Shown here in pieces: positions 25,729 to 34,674 of a DNA stretch of 64,000 nucleotides. This DNA is from Gammaproteobacteria bacterium (lineage in GTDB: Bacteria; Pseudomonadota; Gammaproteobacteria; Pseudomonadales; Azotimanducaceae), in NCBI GenBank assembly GCA_026706385.1, contig JAPOYV010000110.1, positions 1 through 64,000 of the forward strand, in the 5' to 3' direction. The notes under the pieces are model-generated. The model searched no databases and was not told the origin of the DNA. It saw only the letters and a program-made list of their open reading frames with translations. How positions within the stretch are numbered: position 1 is the stretch's first letter; every line of letters begins with the position of its first letter. The translations under genes were made by a program, and so were the position numbers.

Positions 25729-27683
25729 CAGGCGCCCCCAGCCCGCGCGGCGGGACCGGTCGTCTCGCTGCTCACGAACCGTCGATAGGCCCCGTCCGGC
25801 CGCGCCATCAACGCGTCATGCGTACCGGTCTCGCGGAGGCGGCCTTCGCGCAGGTAGGCCACGGTGTCGGCCTGGCGAATGGTGGACAGGCGGTGCGTGA
25901 TCAGGAAGATGCAGCGACCGCGTCCCCATGCCTTCAGGTTGTCCAGCACGGCGAGTTCGGTCTCCGCGTCCAACGCAGCCGTCGGCTCATCGAGAATCAG
26001 GATCGGCGCGTCCTTGACGACGGCACGTGCGATGACGAGCCGCTGCCGCTGGCCGCTCGACAGTTTCGTCGCGCGTTCGCCGAGCGGGGTGTCGTAGTCG
26101 TTCGGCAACGCGATGATGAAATCGTCCGCGCAGGCGACCTTGGCTGCATCGACGACCGCCTTGCGGGTCGCTCCCGGGGCCGCGTAGCGGATGTTCTCGA
26201 GGACGGTGTCCGAGAACAGGATGTTCTCCTGCGTCGCGAGCGCGATCTGCGTCCGCAAAGAGTCGACCTTGAGGTCCTTGAGGTCGTTGCCGTCGATCTC
26301 GATTGAGCCGGTGTCCGGGTCGGCGAGTCGGAGCAACAGAGACATCATCGTCGACTTGCCGCTGCCGGTCGGCCCCACGATCGCCGTGACAGTGCCCGGC
26401 TTCGCCTCGAGGTCGATGTCGGTCAGTACCGGCCGCCCGGGCAGGTAGGCGAAACCCACGTTGCGAAACTTAACGGCACTGCGGAAAGGGGGCATCGCAC
26501 TGGCCTCCGGCGCATCCTGGATGTCGGGCTCAAGATCGAGCACCTCGAATACGCGACCCAGGCCCACCGCCATGTCCTGCGCTCGCCCCCACAGCGAGAT
26601 CAATGCGTTAACCGAGCCGAGGCCGTCGGCGATGCGCCCGGTCGCCGCCGTGAACGAGCCCAGGTTCCAGACCGCGAAGCCGAAGCCCAGCAGGATATTG
26701 CGCGCGAAGGTGGGAGCCTCGGCATTCGACCACATGGCGGCAGTGGACTGTGTGGCGAGCACGGCCAGGCCGATCGCCACGAACGCCAGGATGCCGAGCA
26801 CGGTCAACATGACGCGCGACCGGAACGCCGCCTCGAAGGCGGCGAGCGAATGACTGCGGAACGACCGCTCGCGGCTCGCCTCGCCTCGTGTCGCTTTGAC
26901 GACCCGCACGCCCAGCACGCTCTCCTGGATCCACGACGTGAGCAGGCTGTTGCGTTCCCGCGCGGTTCGGAAGGCACGCCGCAAGGGTGACGAGAACACC
27001 CGTCCCAAGAGCAGGACTGGCAAGGTCACGACGGCCAGCATGGCGGCAAGGGCGGGGTCGAAGGCAGCGACGATGGCCACCGCGAACAGGAAGCGGCCGG
27101 TGAACATCAACGGTTCGAGGAAGATGGCGCGAATTATCTGCGTCACCATGGCGCTGTCCTGGTAGACGCGGTAGATGGCATCGCCGGTCCGGGCGTTGGC
27201 GTGGAAGTTGAGCGACTGGGCCTGCAGGCGGTCGATCAGCGACACCCGCATGCGCTGGTTGATGCCCTGGAAGATCCAGATGCTGTAGTAGTAGAGCCCC
27301 AAGCCGCCCACGACCACCACGCCCACCAGCGGGATCGTCGTGAGGATGACCAGCCATCGCAGCGAACGACGCGCGTCGGGGGCAAGCGCTTCGACGTCGA
27401 CATACACCGCCGGATCGAGCCCGTAGATCGCCACGTGCAACGCCCCGAGTGGCCTGCCGCCGACGATCCCGCCATTCATCAGCCCGGTGATGATGAACAG
27501 CAGCGCGGCGCTGAAGATCGCAATGGCGATCGAGATGAGGATGAAGACGACGATGTGGGGTACCGCTGGCCGGATAAATGGCCAAGTGCGCAGGAAGATG
27601 TGGACGACGCGCCGGAAGTCGAGATCGTCGTGACCCTGGAAAACTCCGTCTGGATCCCGTTCGCCGCGCGGACCTTGCATCAC
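25728..27683 (-). CDS. ABC exporter half-transporter (permease-ATPase), subunit A
   Basis: A 651-residue half-transporter. The membrane part spans about residues 28-370. The ATPase contains Walker A GPTGSGKST, signature LSSGQ, Walker B LILDEPTAALD and ITHRLST. Both partners therefore carry canonical catalytic residues, unlike many asymmetric heterodimers with one degenerate site. The first codon is GTG at 27683; the ATG at 27680 is equally possible. It is translated first, and its stop overlaps the next start. A perfect inverted repeat lies between its start and the amine-oxidase gene. Confidence 0.9.
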   Translation of the reverse strand: MMQGPRGERDPDGVFQGHDDLDFRRVVHIFLRTWPFIRPAVPHIVVFILISIAIAIFSAALLFIITGLMNGGIVGGRPLGALHVAIYGLDPAVYVDVEALAPDARRSLRWLVILTTIPLVGVVVVGGLGLYYYSIWIFQGINQRMRVSLIDRLQAQSLNFHANARTGDAIYRVYQDSAMVTQIIRAIFLEPLMFTGRFLFAVAIVAAFDPALAAMLAVVTLPVLLLGRVFSSPLRRAFRTARERNSLLTSWIQESVLGVRVVKATRGEASRERSFRSHSLAAFEAAFRSRVMLTVLGILAFVAIGLAVLATQSTAAMWSNAEAPTFARNILLGFGFAVWNLGSFTAATGRIADGLGSVNALISLWGRAQDMAVGLGRVFEVLDLEPDIQDAPEASAMPPFRSAVKFRNVGFAYLPGRPVLTDIDLEAKPGTVTAIVGPTGSGKSTMMSLLLRLADPDTGSIEIDGNDLKDLKVDSLRTQIALATQENILFSDTVLENIRYAAPGATRKAVVDAAKVACADDFIIALPNDYDTPLGERATKLSSGQRQRLVIARAVVKDAPILILDEPTAALDAETELAVLDNLKAWGRGRCIFLITHRLSTIRQADTVAYLREGRLRETGTHDALMARPDGAYRRFVSSETTGPAARAGGA

Positions 27684-27743
27684 TCGACGCCGACCGGCCT
27701 CAAGCCCGAGACCGACGTCGAGGCGACGTGCTCCTTACGAGGG

Positions 27744-27749
27744 ATCATA
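27744..27749 (-). promoter_or_regulatory. Candidate -10 element of the ABC exporter operon
   Basis: The minus strand reads CGCTATGATCCC; TATGAT lies 60 bases before the start at 27683 and immediately downstream, in the direction of transcription, of the 11-bp inverted repeat. Confidence 0.4.
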
Positions 27750-27765
27750 GCGTCGGACGTTACTA

Positions 27766-27796
27766 TGAAATCTCGGGGGTAGCGGCCGAGATTTCA
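27766..27796. promoter_or_regulatory. Perfect 11-bp inverted repeat, candidate operator
   Basis: Arms TGAAATCTCGG (27766-27776) and CCGAGATTTCA (27786-27796) are exact complements around a 9-base spacer. The repeat sits 16 bases upstream of the candidate -10 of the ABC exporter operon, where a regulator would overlap the -35 region. It also lies just after the amine-oxidase stop, so a terminator role is possible, but no T-run follows on the minus strand. Confidence 0.5.
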
Positions 27797-27808
27797 CGGT
27801 TTTGGCCT

Positions 27809-29182
27809 TCAGGCAAGTCGCCCCCCGCCCCGTTCAGCCACCGTCACAGCTTGGCGTGCGGCACGAACACCGGACAGGAAAGCGCCGTGGACGGTGGCTG
27901 GATAGTCCTGGTGTGTCGCCTCGCCCGCGAAGAAGACCTTGTCGTCGACTGGCCTCGCCAAGTCCTGGTGACGCCGAAAGGACACGCCCGCAGGCACGAA
28001 CGAATACGACCCGTGCGACCACGAATCCAACCCCCAACGGGTGACCAGCGTGTCCTTGGGCACTGGGACCCGCCCGTACATGACCTCAAGTGCCGCCAAG
28101 GCTTGGTCCACGATTCCCGTGTCGGCCATCGCTTCGATCCGTGCGCCGTACGAGGCTGCGTTAAACATCATCAGGATCGGCTGCCCTGTGTAGTGGTACA
28201 GGTTGAGTGTTTCCGCCCATTGCCCGGTTTCTGTGCCGACATAGCCGATCAGCTCGACATCCTTTTCCCAGAAGACATCCTCGAAAAGCAGACAGGTCTT
28301 GTTCAGAACGCCCATGCCAAGTTCGTCGATCGCGCGACGCGTCCGGGGCGGGAGATCAGGCCGAAACACCACGGATTCCGCTTTGAGGACGCCGAGCGGA
28401 ACGGTGACGACGACGGCATCCGCCTGCAAGGTACCGGCACCGGCATGGACTACGACGCCCGGTCCCGCGTAGTCGATCTGCGTCACCGCGTGTTCAAGGC
28501 GGATGTCCAACCCCCCAGCAAGACGGTCGACGATCTGGTCGTACCCCGCGACCAAGACCGCGTCAGGCCCGGTGAACTCCTCGCCGCCGTTGACGCTCCG
28601 GAAGGACAGATCCGCTATGTCGGCGCCGAGCTCATGCTCGACGGTCGTGTTGAGCATGTACGCCAAGAAGTGCTTGTCCCTTTCGACGAGCGATGCGGCG
28701 TACCGCTCGTAGACAGCATGAAGAGGCGCATTCGGGCGTCTACGAGCCAACGCCCAGAAGCCCCTGACGAGACCGTCGTGCGTTGGACGGGCCTCGGCAC
28801 CGCCGTGGAAATGCACGAACGCGTTGTCATAGTCGGTCGGCGAGAGCTCGATGCCGTTTTCGGCGGCAAACGAGGTGATCGGATTGCCTTCCACCCCATG
28901 GACCCACGACGCGCCGAGATCCACAGGCACACCATTGCCCAACCGCGTCGTCCAGATGCGACCGCCGATGCGGTCGCGCGCCTCCAAGACGACAACATCG
29001 TGAACACCCATGTCGCGAAGCGCCGTCGCTGCCGCCAAGCCAGCAATGCCCGCACCGACGATCACCACACGACCTGCTCCCGGCCGCGAGGCGGTCGATC
29101 CGGGCGCAGGGCGAAGGACTCCACAGCCAGGCATCATCGTCGCTACGGTACCAACGCCGGCGGCACGGATTCCCCCGTTCAC
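27809..29182 (-). CDS. FAD-dependent amine oxidase, probably Tat-exported
   Basis: A 457-residue monoamine-oxidase-fold protein. The dinucleotide-binding motif VVIVGAGIAGLAAA is at residues 39-52 (numbered from the GTG at 29182), then LEARDRIGGRIWT and GASWVHG, and the C-terminal FAD block VFFAGEATHQDYPATVHGAF. In frame just upstream of the GTG is LNRRNFV, which with NGGIRAAGVG and MMPGCG reads as a twin-arginine signal. The only start that would include it is a CTG at 29200, or a frame slip from an ATG a few bases earlier. The annotated GTG may therefore be too late. Substrate is probably an amine or polyamine. Confidence 0.85.
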   Translation of the reverse strand: MNGGIRAAGVGTVATMMPGCGVLRPAPGSTASRPGAGRVVIVGAGIAGLAAATALRDMGVHDVVVLEARDRIGGRIWTTRLGNGVPVDLGASWVHGVEGNPITSFAAENGIELSPTDYDNAFVHFHGGAEARPTHDGLVRGFWALARRRPNAPLHAVYERYAASLVERDKHFLAYMLNTTVEHELGADIADLSFRSVNGGEEFTGPDAVLVAGYDQIVDRLAGGLDIRLEHAVTQIDYAGPGVVVHAGAGTLQADAVVVTVPLGVLKAESVVFRPDLPPRTRRAIDELGMGVLNKTCLLFEDVFWEKDVELIGYVGTETGQWAETLNLYHYTGQPILMMFNAASYGARIEAMADTGIVDQALAALEVMYGRVPVPKDTLVTRWGLDSWSHGSYSFVPAGVSFRRHQDLARPVDDKVFFAGEATHQDYPATVHGAFLSGVRAARQAVTVAERGGGRLA

Positions 29183-29231
29183 GAAGTTGCGCCTGTTCAG
29201 ACGGGCATTCCGTCAGCCATCCCGCTCGACA

Positions 29232-30779
29232 TCAAGCATGGGCCACTTCGAAGGCGGTCACGTTGCGTGCCGCGCTGCTGAACTCCACACCGACGAGGTG
29301 GATCGGCTCTCCCGAGGCGCGGTACTTGGCGGCGTAGTCCTTCTCCTCGAGCTGCTTGAGGGCCGAGCCGGGCGGCGACTGCTCCGCCACCTTGAACTCG
29401 AAGAGATACACGTTGCCGTTGGCGCGTACGGCCATGTCGAGGCGGCCATGGCTGCTTGAGTCTTCGACCACGATGTCGAGCCCCAGGGCCGCGAAGTACG
29501 AGTAGAAGACGCTCGCGTAGTAGCCCTCGTAGTCGGCGATGTCGTTGTTCGTGTACCACTGGTACGGGATGCTTGCGTAGAAGGCCTCGAAGAGGTCGCG
29601 CATGCCGTCGAAGTCGTTCGCGGCGAGCAACTCGGTGAGTCGGACGCTGTTCCTGAGTTCCCGACCGACGTCCTTGACGAGGTTCCCCAAGAGCGCCCGG
29701 TTGAGGCTCTGGCGCACTTCTCGGTTCGGATACCCAAGCCGGAACAACCGCTCGCCGATCGCGTCGTCCACGGACCGGACCGTCAGATAGCCTGTCTGGA
29801 AAAGCAGCGCCTCGGTGCCGATCTGCCCCACGTCGAACGCCGACAGAAGCTCCACGCCGCCGACCATCTCGGCGAGCGCCATGGTCGTCACCCGTCGCTC
29901 GAAGAGCGTATCCACCAGGAACCGGGGCGTGCCGGTCTCGAACCAGTAGGCATCGAAACGACGGTTTAGGAAGAGGGGCAGCACGTCGTAGGGGTTGTAG
30001 ACCTTCTCTTCGCCAAGCCACGCGTAGCCGCTGTACCACTCCCGTATCCGCGCCCGATCAAGACCGGGAAGCTCCGCGGCGAAAACGTCGTCCAAGTCCG
30101 CATCGGTGAAGCCGCAGATCGCCGAGTACCGCGCGTCCAGCGTGATGTCGGCTAGGTTGTTGAGCCCTGAGAATAGGCTGACTTTCGAGAACCTACTCAC
30201 GCCTGTCAGGAACACGAAGCGCACATGCGAGTCCGCGTCTTTGACGACGCTGTAGAAGCCCCGCAGGAAGTCCCGGTTGTCCCGAGCGACCTCGGGGCTG
30301 TCTAGCGCGTCGAGTATTGGCCTGTCGTACTCGTCCACAAGCACGACCACGCGGCGACCACTCTGCTGGTGCAGTTCCTCAAGGACACGGGCGAACCGCT
30401 CCGGCGCCGTTGCGCAGTCCGATGCCGCGCCGGTTCGGCGCTGCACGGCATCCAACTGCGCCATCAGGCTTGCGTGCAGTTGTCCCGGTTCGGTGTAGTT
30501 GCCCCCGCCGAAGCTCAACCGAACAACTGGATGGCGCACCGACCAGTCCCAGTCGCCGTGGATGGCCAAGCCGCGGAACAACTCCTCGCTGCCTTCGAAG
30601 AGTTCCTCCAAGGTGTCCAGAAACAGGCTCTTGCCGAAGCGCCTCGGGCGCGACAGGAAGAAGTGCGTGCCCTCATCATTGAGCTGCGTCAAGTAGGCGC
30701 TCTTGTCCACGTAGTAGTAGTCGTCCTCCCGGATCTTGCGGAAGGTCTGGATGCCTATGGGCAGTTTTCGCTTCTGCAC
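29232..30779 (-). CDS. AAA-ATPase-like/PD-(D/E)XK nuclease-like protein (DUF1703)
   Basis: A 515-residue protein with an N-terminal AAA-ATPase-like domain (PF09820 type). FFLSRPRRFGKS at residues 40-51 replaces the classic P-loop and VVVLVDEYDRPI is the Walker B region. The C-terminal part carries a PD-(D/E)XK-like core (GRLDMAV, then YLFEFKV). Such proteins are abundant in gut Bacteroidota, Clostridia and other lineages, usually in many copies, and their function is unknown. The start is a GTG at 30779. It is an isolated gene with no obvious partner. Confidence 0.85.
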   Translation of the reverse strand: MQKRKLPIGIQTFRKIREDDYYYVDKSAYLTQLNDEGTHFFLSRPRRFGKSLFLDTLEELFEGSEELFRGLAIHGDWDWSVRHPVVRLSFGGGNYTEPGQLHASLMAQLDAVQRRTGAASDCATAPERFARVLEELHQQSGRRVVVLVDEYDRPILDALDSPEVARDNRDFLRGFYSVVKDADSHVRFVFLTGVSRFSKVSLFSGLNNLADITLDARYSAICGFTDADLDDVFAAELPGLDRARIREWYSGYAWLGEEKVYNPYDVLPLFLNRRFDAYWFETGTPRFLVDTLFERRVTTMALAEMVGGVELLSAFDVGQIGTEALLFQTGYLTVRSVDDAIGERLFRLGYPNREVRQSLNRALLGNLVKDVGRELRNSVRLTELLAANDFDGMRDLFEAFYASIPYQWYTNNDIADYEGYYASVFYSYFAALGLDIVVEDSSSHGRLDMAVRANGNVYLFEFKVAEQSPPGSALKQLEEKDYAAKYRASGEPIHLVGVEFSSAARNVTAFEVAHA

Positions 30780-30831
30780 AGCCGCACCTTACGCCAGCGC
30801 CGTGTGGATGCAAAGGCGACGCTCCAGCCGC

Positions 30832-32112
30832 TCAGGGTTCGTCGTAGGTGTACCCCGTCCGCCAATCGCCGAACGCGAGTTCGCGGCTGGCGAACGCGTA
30901 GACGACGACCTTCTTCCCCGACAGGCGGTCCCGTCCCCGACGGATGCCTGCCGCCACCGCCGCGCGGGTTGCGTAGCTGCCGTTGTCGTTGATCGCGAGC
31001 GCATCCACCGGCCTGCCGAGCGCCGCGCTCAACTGCGCCGCCAGGCCTGCGCCGCTGCCCCAGCCAAGCGACGGCAGGGCATAGATGTTGGTGAAACTGT
31101 CGCCCAGCAGGAGGACTTCCGCGTTGGGTTGCGGTGCCCAGGGCTGTCCGTCCCTGGAGATCCGCTGAAGCGTGACCGTCTCCGGCGCTCGGCGGGTCAG
31201 GTCCAGCATGGCAATGGTGTCGCCCCGGCCGGCGACCTCGGTCGGTGTGCGCGCATGCGAGACCTGCAACCGCTCCCACGAGACCCCCATCCTCTCGATC
31301 GCCTCGCCGAGTGCTGCGGCGCCCAAGGCGACGCCGACGGGTGACCAGTGCGTGTCCGTGGTCAGGAACACCGATCCCTCGGTTCTTCGAGCTTCCCAGA
31401 GCACGGCACCCAGATCGACATGCGCGATGCCAGCGTCGTCCAAGCGCGCGAGAAACTGTGCGTAGGAGGGATTCTGGATCGCGGTCTGCGCGCCTTCGAA
31501 GCGGGTACTGAACCGCTCCGGGTAGATGCTCGGCTTCACGGGGATCGGGGCGACGATGAGAGCGATCTTTCGCTCGTTAAGCGCCCGATGGAACTCGTCG
31601 AGAGCCGGCAGTGGATCCCATGCTCCCTCTACCCGGGGGCGAGGCGTCAGGAATCCAGGCCCGGTCACGTAGTCGATGTCCGGCCGGAAGAACCACCAGC
31701 CGTCGCGACCGCGATAGACCGACTCCGTCGAGCCCCCAAGGAGGTCCGTCACGACGGCGTTAACCGTTGGCATGAGCGCATCGATCACCGGCGAGCCATC
31801 CTCGAGGTCGGTCTCGTAGTCGGCGATATTAGTGCCCATCCGGTCGTTCGCGGCCTTGAGCGCGGCCGCCCACCCGGCCTCCGCAGCCACTGCACGCACT
31901 TCCTCCGTTGCTGGCAGCAAGCGCGTCGGGTCGAGGATTCGCGGCCATGGACGGGGCGTGTCGACGAGGTCCAACGCCAGGTGCCAGACCGTGCCCCCGG
32001 CTACCGTCACCACGAAAAACGCCGACAGGAACCACTTCACCCCGCGCGAGTAGGACGTGACGCCCACCTCCTCGCGGGCCTGCCTTTCGCGCTCGATCGA
32101 CAAAGACGCCAT
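30832..32112 (-). CDS. AlgX/AlgJ-like SGNH O-acetyltransferase component
   Basis: A 426-residue membrane-anchored protein with one N-terminal transmembrane helix near residues 28-48. The AlgX/AlgJ SGNH-like domain is shown by TDTHWSPVG (the Asp-x-His pair) and LLLGDSFTN (the Ser block). These proteins transfer acetyl groups onto exopolysaccharide in the periplasm using acetyl delivered by the MBOAT partner. It starts one base after the MBOAT gene stop, so the two are translated together. The polymer acetylated is unknown: no alginate polymerase or epimerase genes are present in the window. Confidence 0.86.
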   Translation of the reverse strand: MASLSIERERQAREEVGVTSYSRGVKWFLSAFFVVTVAGGTVWHLALDLVDTPRPWPRILDPTRLLPATEEVRAVAAEAGWAAALKAANDRMGTNIADYETDLEDGSPVIDALMPTVNAVVTDLLGGSTESVYRGRDGWWFFRPDIDYVTGPGFLTPRPRVEGAWDPLPALDEFHRALNERKIALIVAPIPVKPSIYPERFSTRFEGAQTAIQNPSYAQFLARLDDAGIAHVDLGAVLWEARRTEGSVFLTTDTHWSPVGVALGAAALGEAIERMGVSWERLQVSHARTPTEVAGRGDTIAMLDLTRRAPETVTLQRISRDGQPWAPQPNAEVLLLGDSFTNIYALPSLGWGSGAGLAAQLSAALGRPVDALAINDNGSYATRAAVAAGIRRGRDRLSGKKVVVYAFASRELAFGDWRTGYTYDEP

Positions 32113-32113
32113 G

Positions 32114-33526
32114 TCAGAAGATGAAGTAGATGAACGGATTGAATGCCTGTCCCATCATCACCGCGAGGGCGGTGGCGAACGCCGCGGCCGCCCAGGCCGC
32201 CTTCGGCCAGGTCATTCGCCGCGTGTAGTCCCAGGTCTGCGGCGCGAGCCAGACGACGCCCGCCGCGACGGCCATCACGAGCAAGTAGTACGGCTGGTAG
32301 ATCAGCCCGGCGATCATCGGCCCGCCTGCCGTCTGCGGACCCAGCCCGACCATCGCGCCAAGGTAGTCGAGGGCCTCGCCGAGCGTTGGCGCTCGGAAGA
32401 ACACCCAGGCGATGGTGACGATCAGGAACGTCAGCAGCATCTTCGCCGGCGCCGGTAGACGCCGGTACAGGCTGTCTTTCTCGAACCGCCGCTCAACGGC
32501 CAGCATGACGCCGTGGATGGCGCCCCAGATCACGAAGTTCCACAGCGCGCCGTGCCATAGTCCGCCGAGCAGCATCACCGTCATCAGGTTGACGTAGGTG
32601 CGGCGCTCCCCTTTGCGGTTGCCGCCGAGCGGTATGTAGAGGTAGTCGCGCAGGAACGACGAAAGCGACAAGTGCCACCGTCGCCAGAACTCCGTGATCG
32701 ACTGCGAAAGGTAGGGCGAGTCGAAGTTCTTCGGAAATGCGAACCCGAGCATCAGCCCCAAGCCGATGGCCATGTCGCTGTAGGCGCTGAAGTCGAAGTA
32801 GATCTGGAACGAATAGGCGACGATGCCGTACCAGGCATCGACAACGGTCAGCGAACCGGCTTCGAAGCAAACGTCCGCGATCTTTCCGCACGGGTTGGCG
32901 ATGAGGATCTTCTTCGCCATCCCGAACGCGAAGAACGAAACGCCCCGCGCGAAATTGGCGATGCTGTGGCCGCGTTCGGCGAGCTGATCGGCGATTTCCC
33001 GGAAGCGGACAATGGGCCCAGCGACCAGTTGCGGGAAGAGCGCGACGTAGCAGGCGAAGTCGACGAAGTTGCGCACCGGCTCGGCATGGCGTCGGTAGAC
33101 GTCGATGGTGTAGCTCATCGACTGGAACGTGTAGAAGCTGATGCCGAGCGGCAGCGTGATCCGAAAGAAGGTCTCCCACTGCAGGTGGTCGCCCCCGAGC
33201 GCCGTCACCAGGGCGTTGTAGTTGTCGATTCCGAAGTTGGCGTACTTGAAGAAGCCGAGGAGCCCCAGGTTCGTGACGATGGACGTCACCAGGGCGGCCC
33301 GCCGCGTCCCGTCCCCGGCATCCCTCCGGCCCGCGATCAGGCCGCAGCGGTAGTCCACGGCCGTGCTGAACAGCATGAGGAACGCGAACGCGGGATTCGC
33401 CCAGCCGTAGAAGCCGTAACTGAACAGCGTCAGTAGGAGGTGTTTGAGTTTCCGCGGCGCGAGGTAGTAGGCGACGAGAACTGCCGGCAGGAACACGAAA
33501 ACGAATACGTAGGATGAGAAGACCAT
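32114..33526 (-). CDS. MBOAT family O-acyltransferase (AlgI-like)
   Basis: A 470-residue multi-pass membrane protein. Signature blocks are FDFSAYSDMAIGLGLMLG, ITEFWRRWHLSLSSFLRDY and MLLGGLWHGALWNFVIWG, where the histidine of LWHGA is the catalytic residue of AlgI-type transferases. It passes acetyl groups across the inner membrane to the AlgX/AlgJ-like protein encoded immediately downstream. The upstream LamG gene ends 15 bp before it. Confidence 0.92.
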   Translation of the reverse strand: MVFSSYVFVFVFLPAVLVAYYLAPRKLKHLLLTLFSYGFYGWANPAFAFLMLFSTAVDYRCGLIAGRRDAGDGTRRAALVTSIVTNLGLLGFFKYANFGIDNYNALVTALGGDHLQWETFFRITLPLGISFYTFQSMSYTIDVYRRHAEPVRNFVDFACYVALFPQLVAGPIVRFREIADQLAERGHSIANFARGVSFFAFGMAKKILIANPCGKIADVCFEAGSLTVVDAWYGIVAYSFQIYFDFSAYSDMAIGLGLMLGFAFPKNFDSPYLSQSITEFWRRWHLSLSSFLRDYLYIPLGGNRKGERRTYVNLMTVMLLGGLWHGALWNFVIWGAIHGVMLAVERRFEKDSLYRRLPAPAKMLLTFLIVTIAWVFFRAPTLGEALDYLGAMVGLGPQTAGGPMIAGLIYQPYYLLVMAVAAGVVWLAPQTWDYTRRMTWPKAAWAAAAFATALAVMMGQAFNPFIYFIF

Positions 33527-33541
33527 CCCGCGCGGCTCTCG

Positions 33542-34663
33542 CTATTCGGCTGCCGTCGGTTCGGATACCGCGTAGAAGAGCGGCAGGTGCCAATCCTCGT
33601 CGTTGCCAACCATCTGCAGCCCGCCAAGTTCCGGATGCCCTTCGAACGGCTCGAGGTTCAGGAGGTAGCGCCGACCGACGACGAGGTCGCCGACCACGCG
33701 GTTGCGCTTGCCGTTCAGATTGCCTCGGTGGGCAACGAGTATTTTCTCGTCTCCGTAGTCGCCCTCGCGGACTGTCGAGACGCGGTAGTCGTAGACCACG
33801 AGCGAATTCGGATACACCTCGGCCCTCGGAATGCGGCGCTTCTCGACGAGGCGTGCGTCGACCTCGAGCACGGGCAGCGGCGAACGGCCCGCCAGTCGCG
33901 CGACGTTGGCGTTGTAGTGCGCCGCCGCGTCGGCGGCGCTGAACGCCCGCGTGTACAAGGCGACGCGCTCGACGCTGCCGTTCCACGTGCCCGGCCGCGC
34001 GCCGAACGCCAATGCGGCGTCGGCGCTCGACGACAGATCGAACCCGGCCTGAGGGAACCGGCGCGGTTCGCCGTCCAGGTAGATGTCGAGTTGGCCCGAG
34101 TTGTACGTGATCAGCACATGGCGCGGCCGTTCGCCGAGTTGGAAGCCGACGTCGAAGACGCGGGAACCCTGCGATTGCGGCCCGGCCAAGCCGAAGAGGA
34201 CCAGGTTGAAACGCCCGCCGAGTACGAACCCGTGCTGCCTGCACGCGTCCGCCTCCGGGCGGGACGCGTTACACCGGCCTGCGGCCCCGATCGACAACCC
34301 GAACGACATGATTTCGTAGAAACCCTCGGCCGCCTCACCAGTGCGCGTCAGCACCGCCTCGATGGTGAAGGCTTCGCTGTCGCGGATCGCGTCGTGCAGC
34401 AAGGCGTTGGTGTCGGCTTCCGCCCGAAAGGCGCCACCGTTCAAGTCCATGGCCCAGAAGCGGTCGAACACCGCGGCAGCCTCGGGGACCAGTCGGCAAA
34501 GCCTGCCGATACCGTCGCTGGTCGGCACCGTGTTGGATGCCTCGCCGTTTTCCCAGAGGAACACCAGCCCCGCCGTGCTCGGTGGCCACGCCGCTTGGGC
34601 AGGGAGACCGGCCGCGAGCAGACCGATCACGGCGATGCGCGCCCGACGCCTGAATGCGATCAC
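33542..34663 (-). CDS. Secreted LamG/concanavalin-like lectin protein
   Basis: A 373-residue exported protein with a signal peptide (AVIGLLAAGLPAQA). The central part, about residues 85-260, has the LamG-type beta-sandwich pattern: IEAVLTRTGE, HVLITYNSGQLDIYLDGE and SVERVALYTRAFSAADAAAHY. Residues after 270 are of unknown fold. Encoded directly upstream of the acetylation pair, it may bind the polysaccharide in the periplasm. Two disulfide-candidate cysteines occur near residues 132-143. Confidence 0.75.
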   Translation of the reverse strand: MIAFRRRARIAVIGLLAAGLPAQAAWPPSTAGLVFLWENGEASNTVPTSDGIGRLCRLVPEAAAVFDRFWAMDLNGGAFRAEADTNALLHDAIRDSEAFTIEAVLTRTGEAAEGFYEIMSFGLSIGAAGRCNASRPEADACRQHGFVLGGRFNLVLFGLAGPQSQGSRVFDVGFQLGERPRHVLITYNSGQLDIYLDGEPRRFPQAGFDLSSSADAALAFGARPGTWNGSVERVALYTRAFSAADAAAHYNANVARLAGRSPLPVLEVDARLVEKRRIPRAEVYPNSLVVYDYRVSTVREGDYGDEKILVAHRGNLNGKRNRVVGDLVVGRRYLLNLEPFEGHPELGGLQMVGNDEDWHLPLFYAVSEPTAAE

Positions 34664-34674
34664 CTTAGGCCCTG

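Noticed and set aside
27578-29281. A plus-strand frame opposite the amine oxidase
   Set aside because: The minus-strand gene has full FAD-binding and C-terminal motifs; the plus frame has none.
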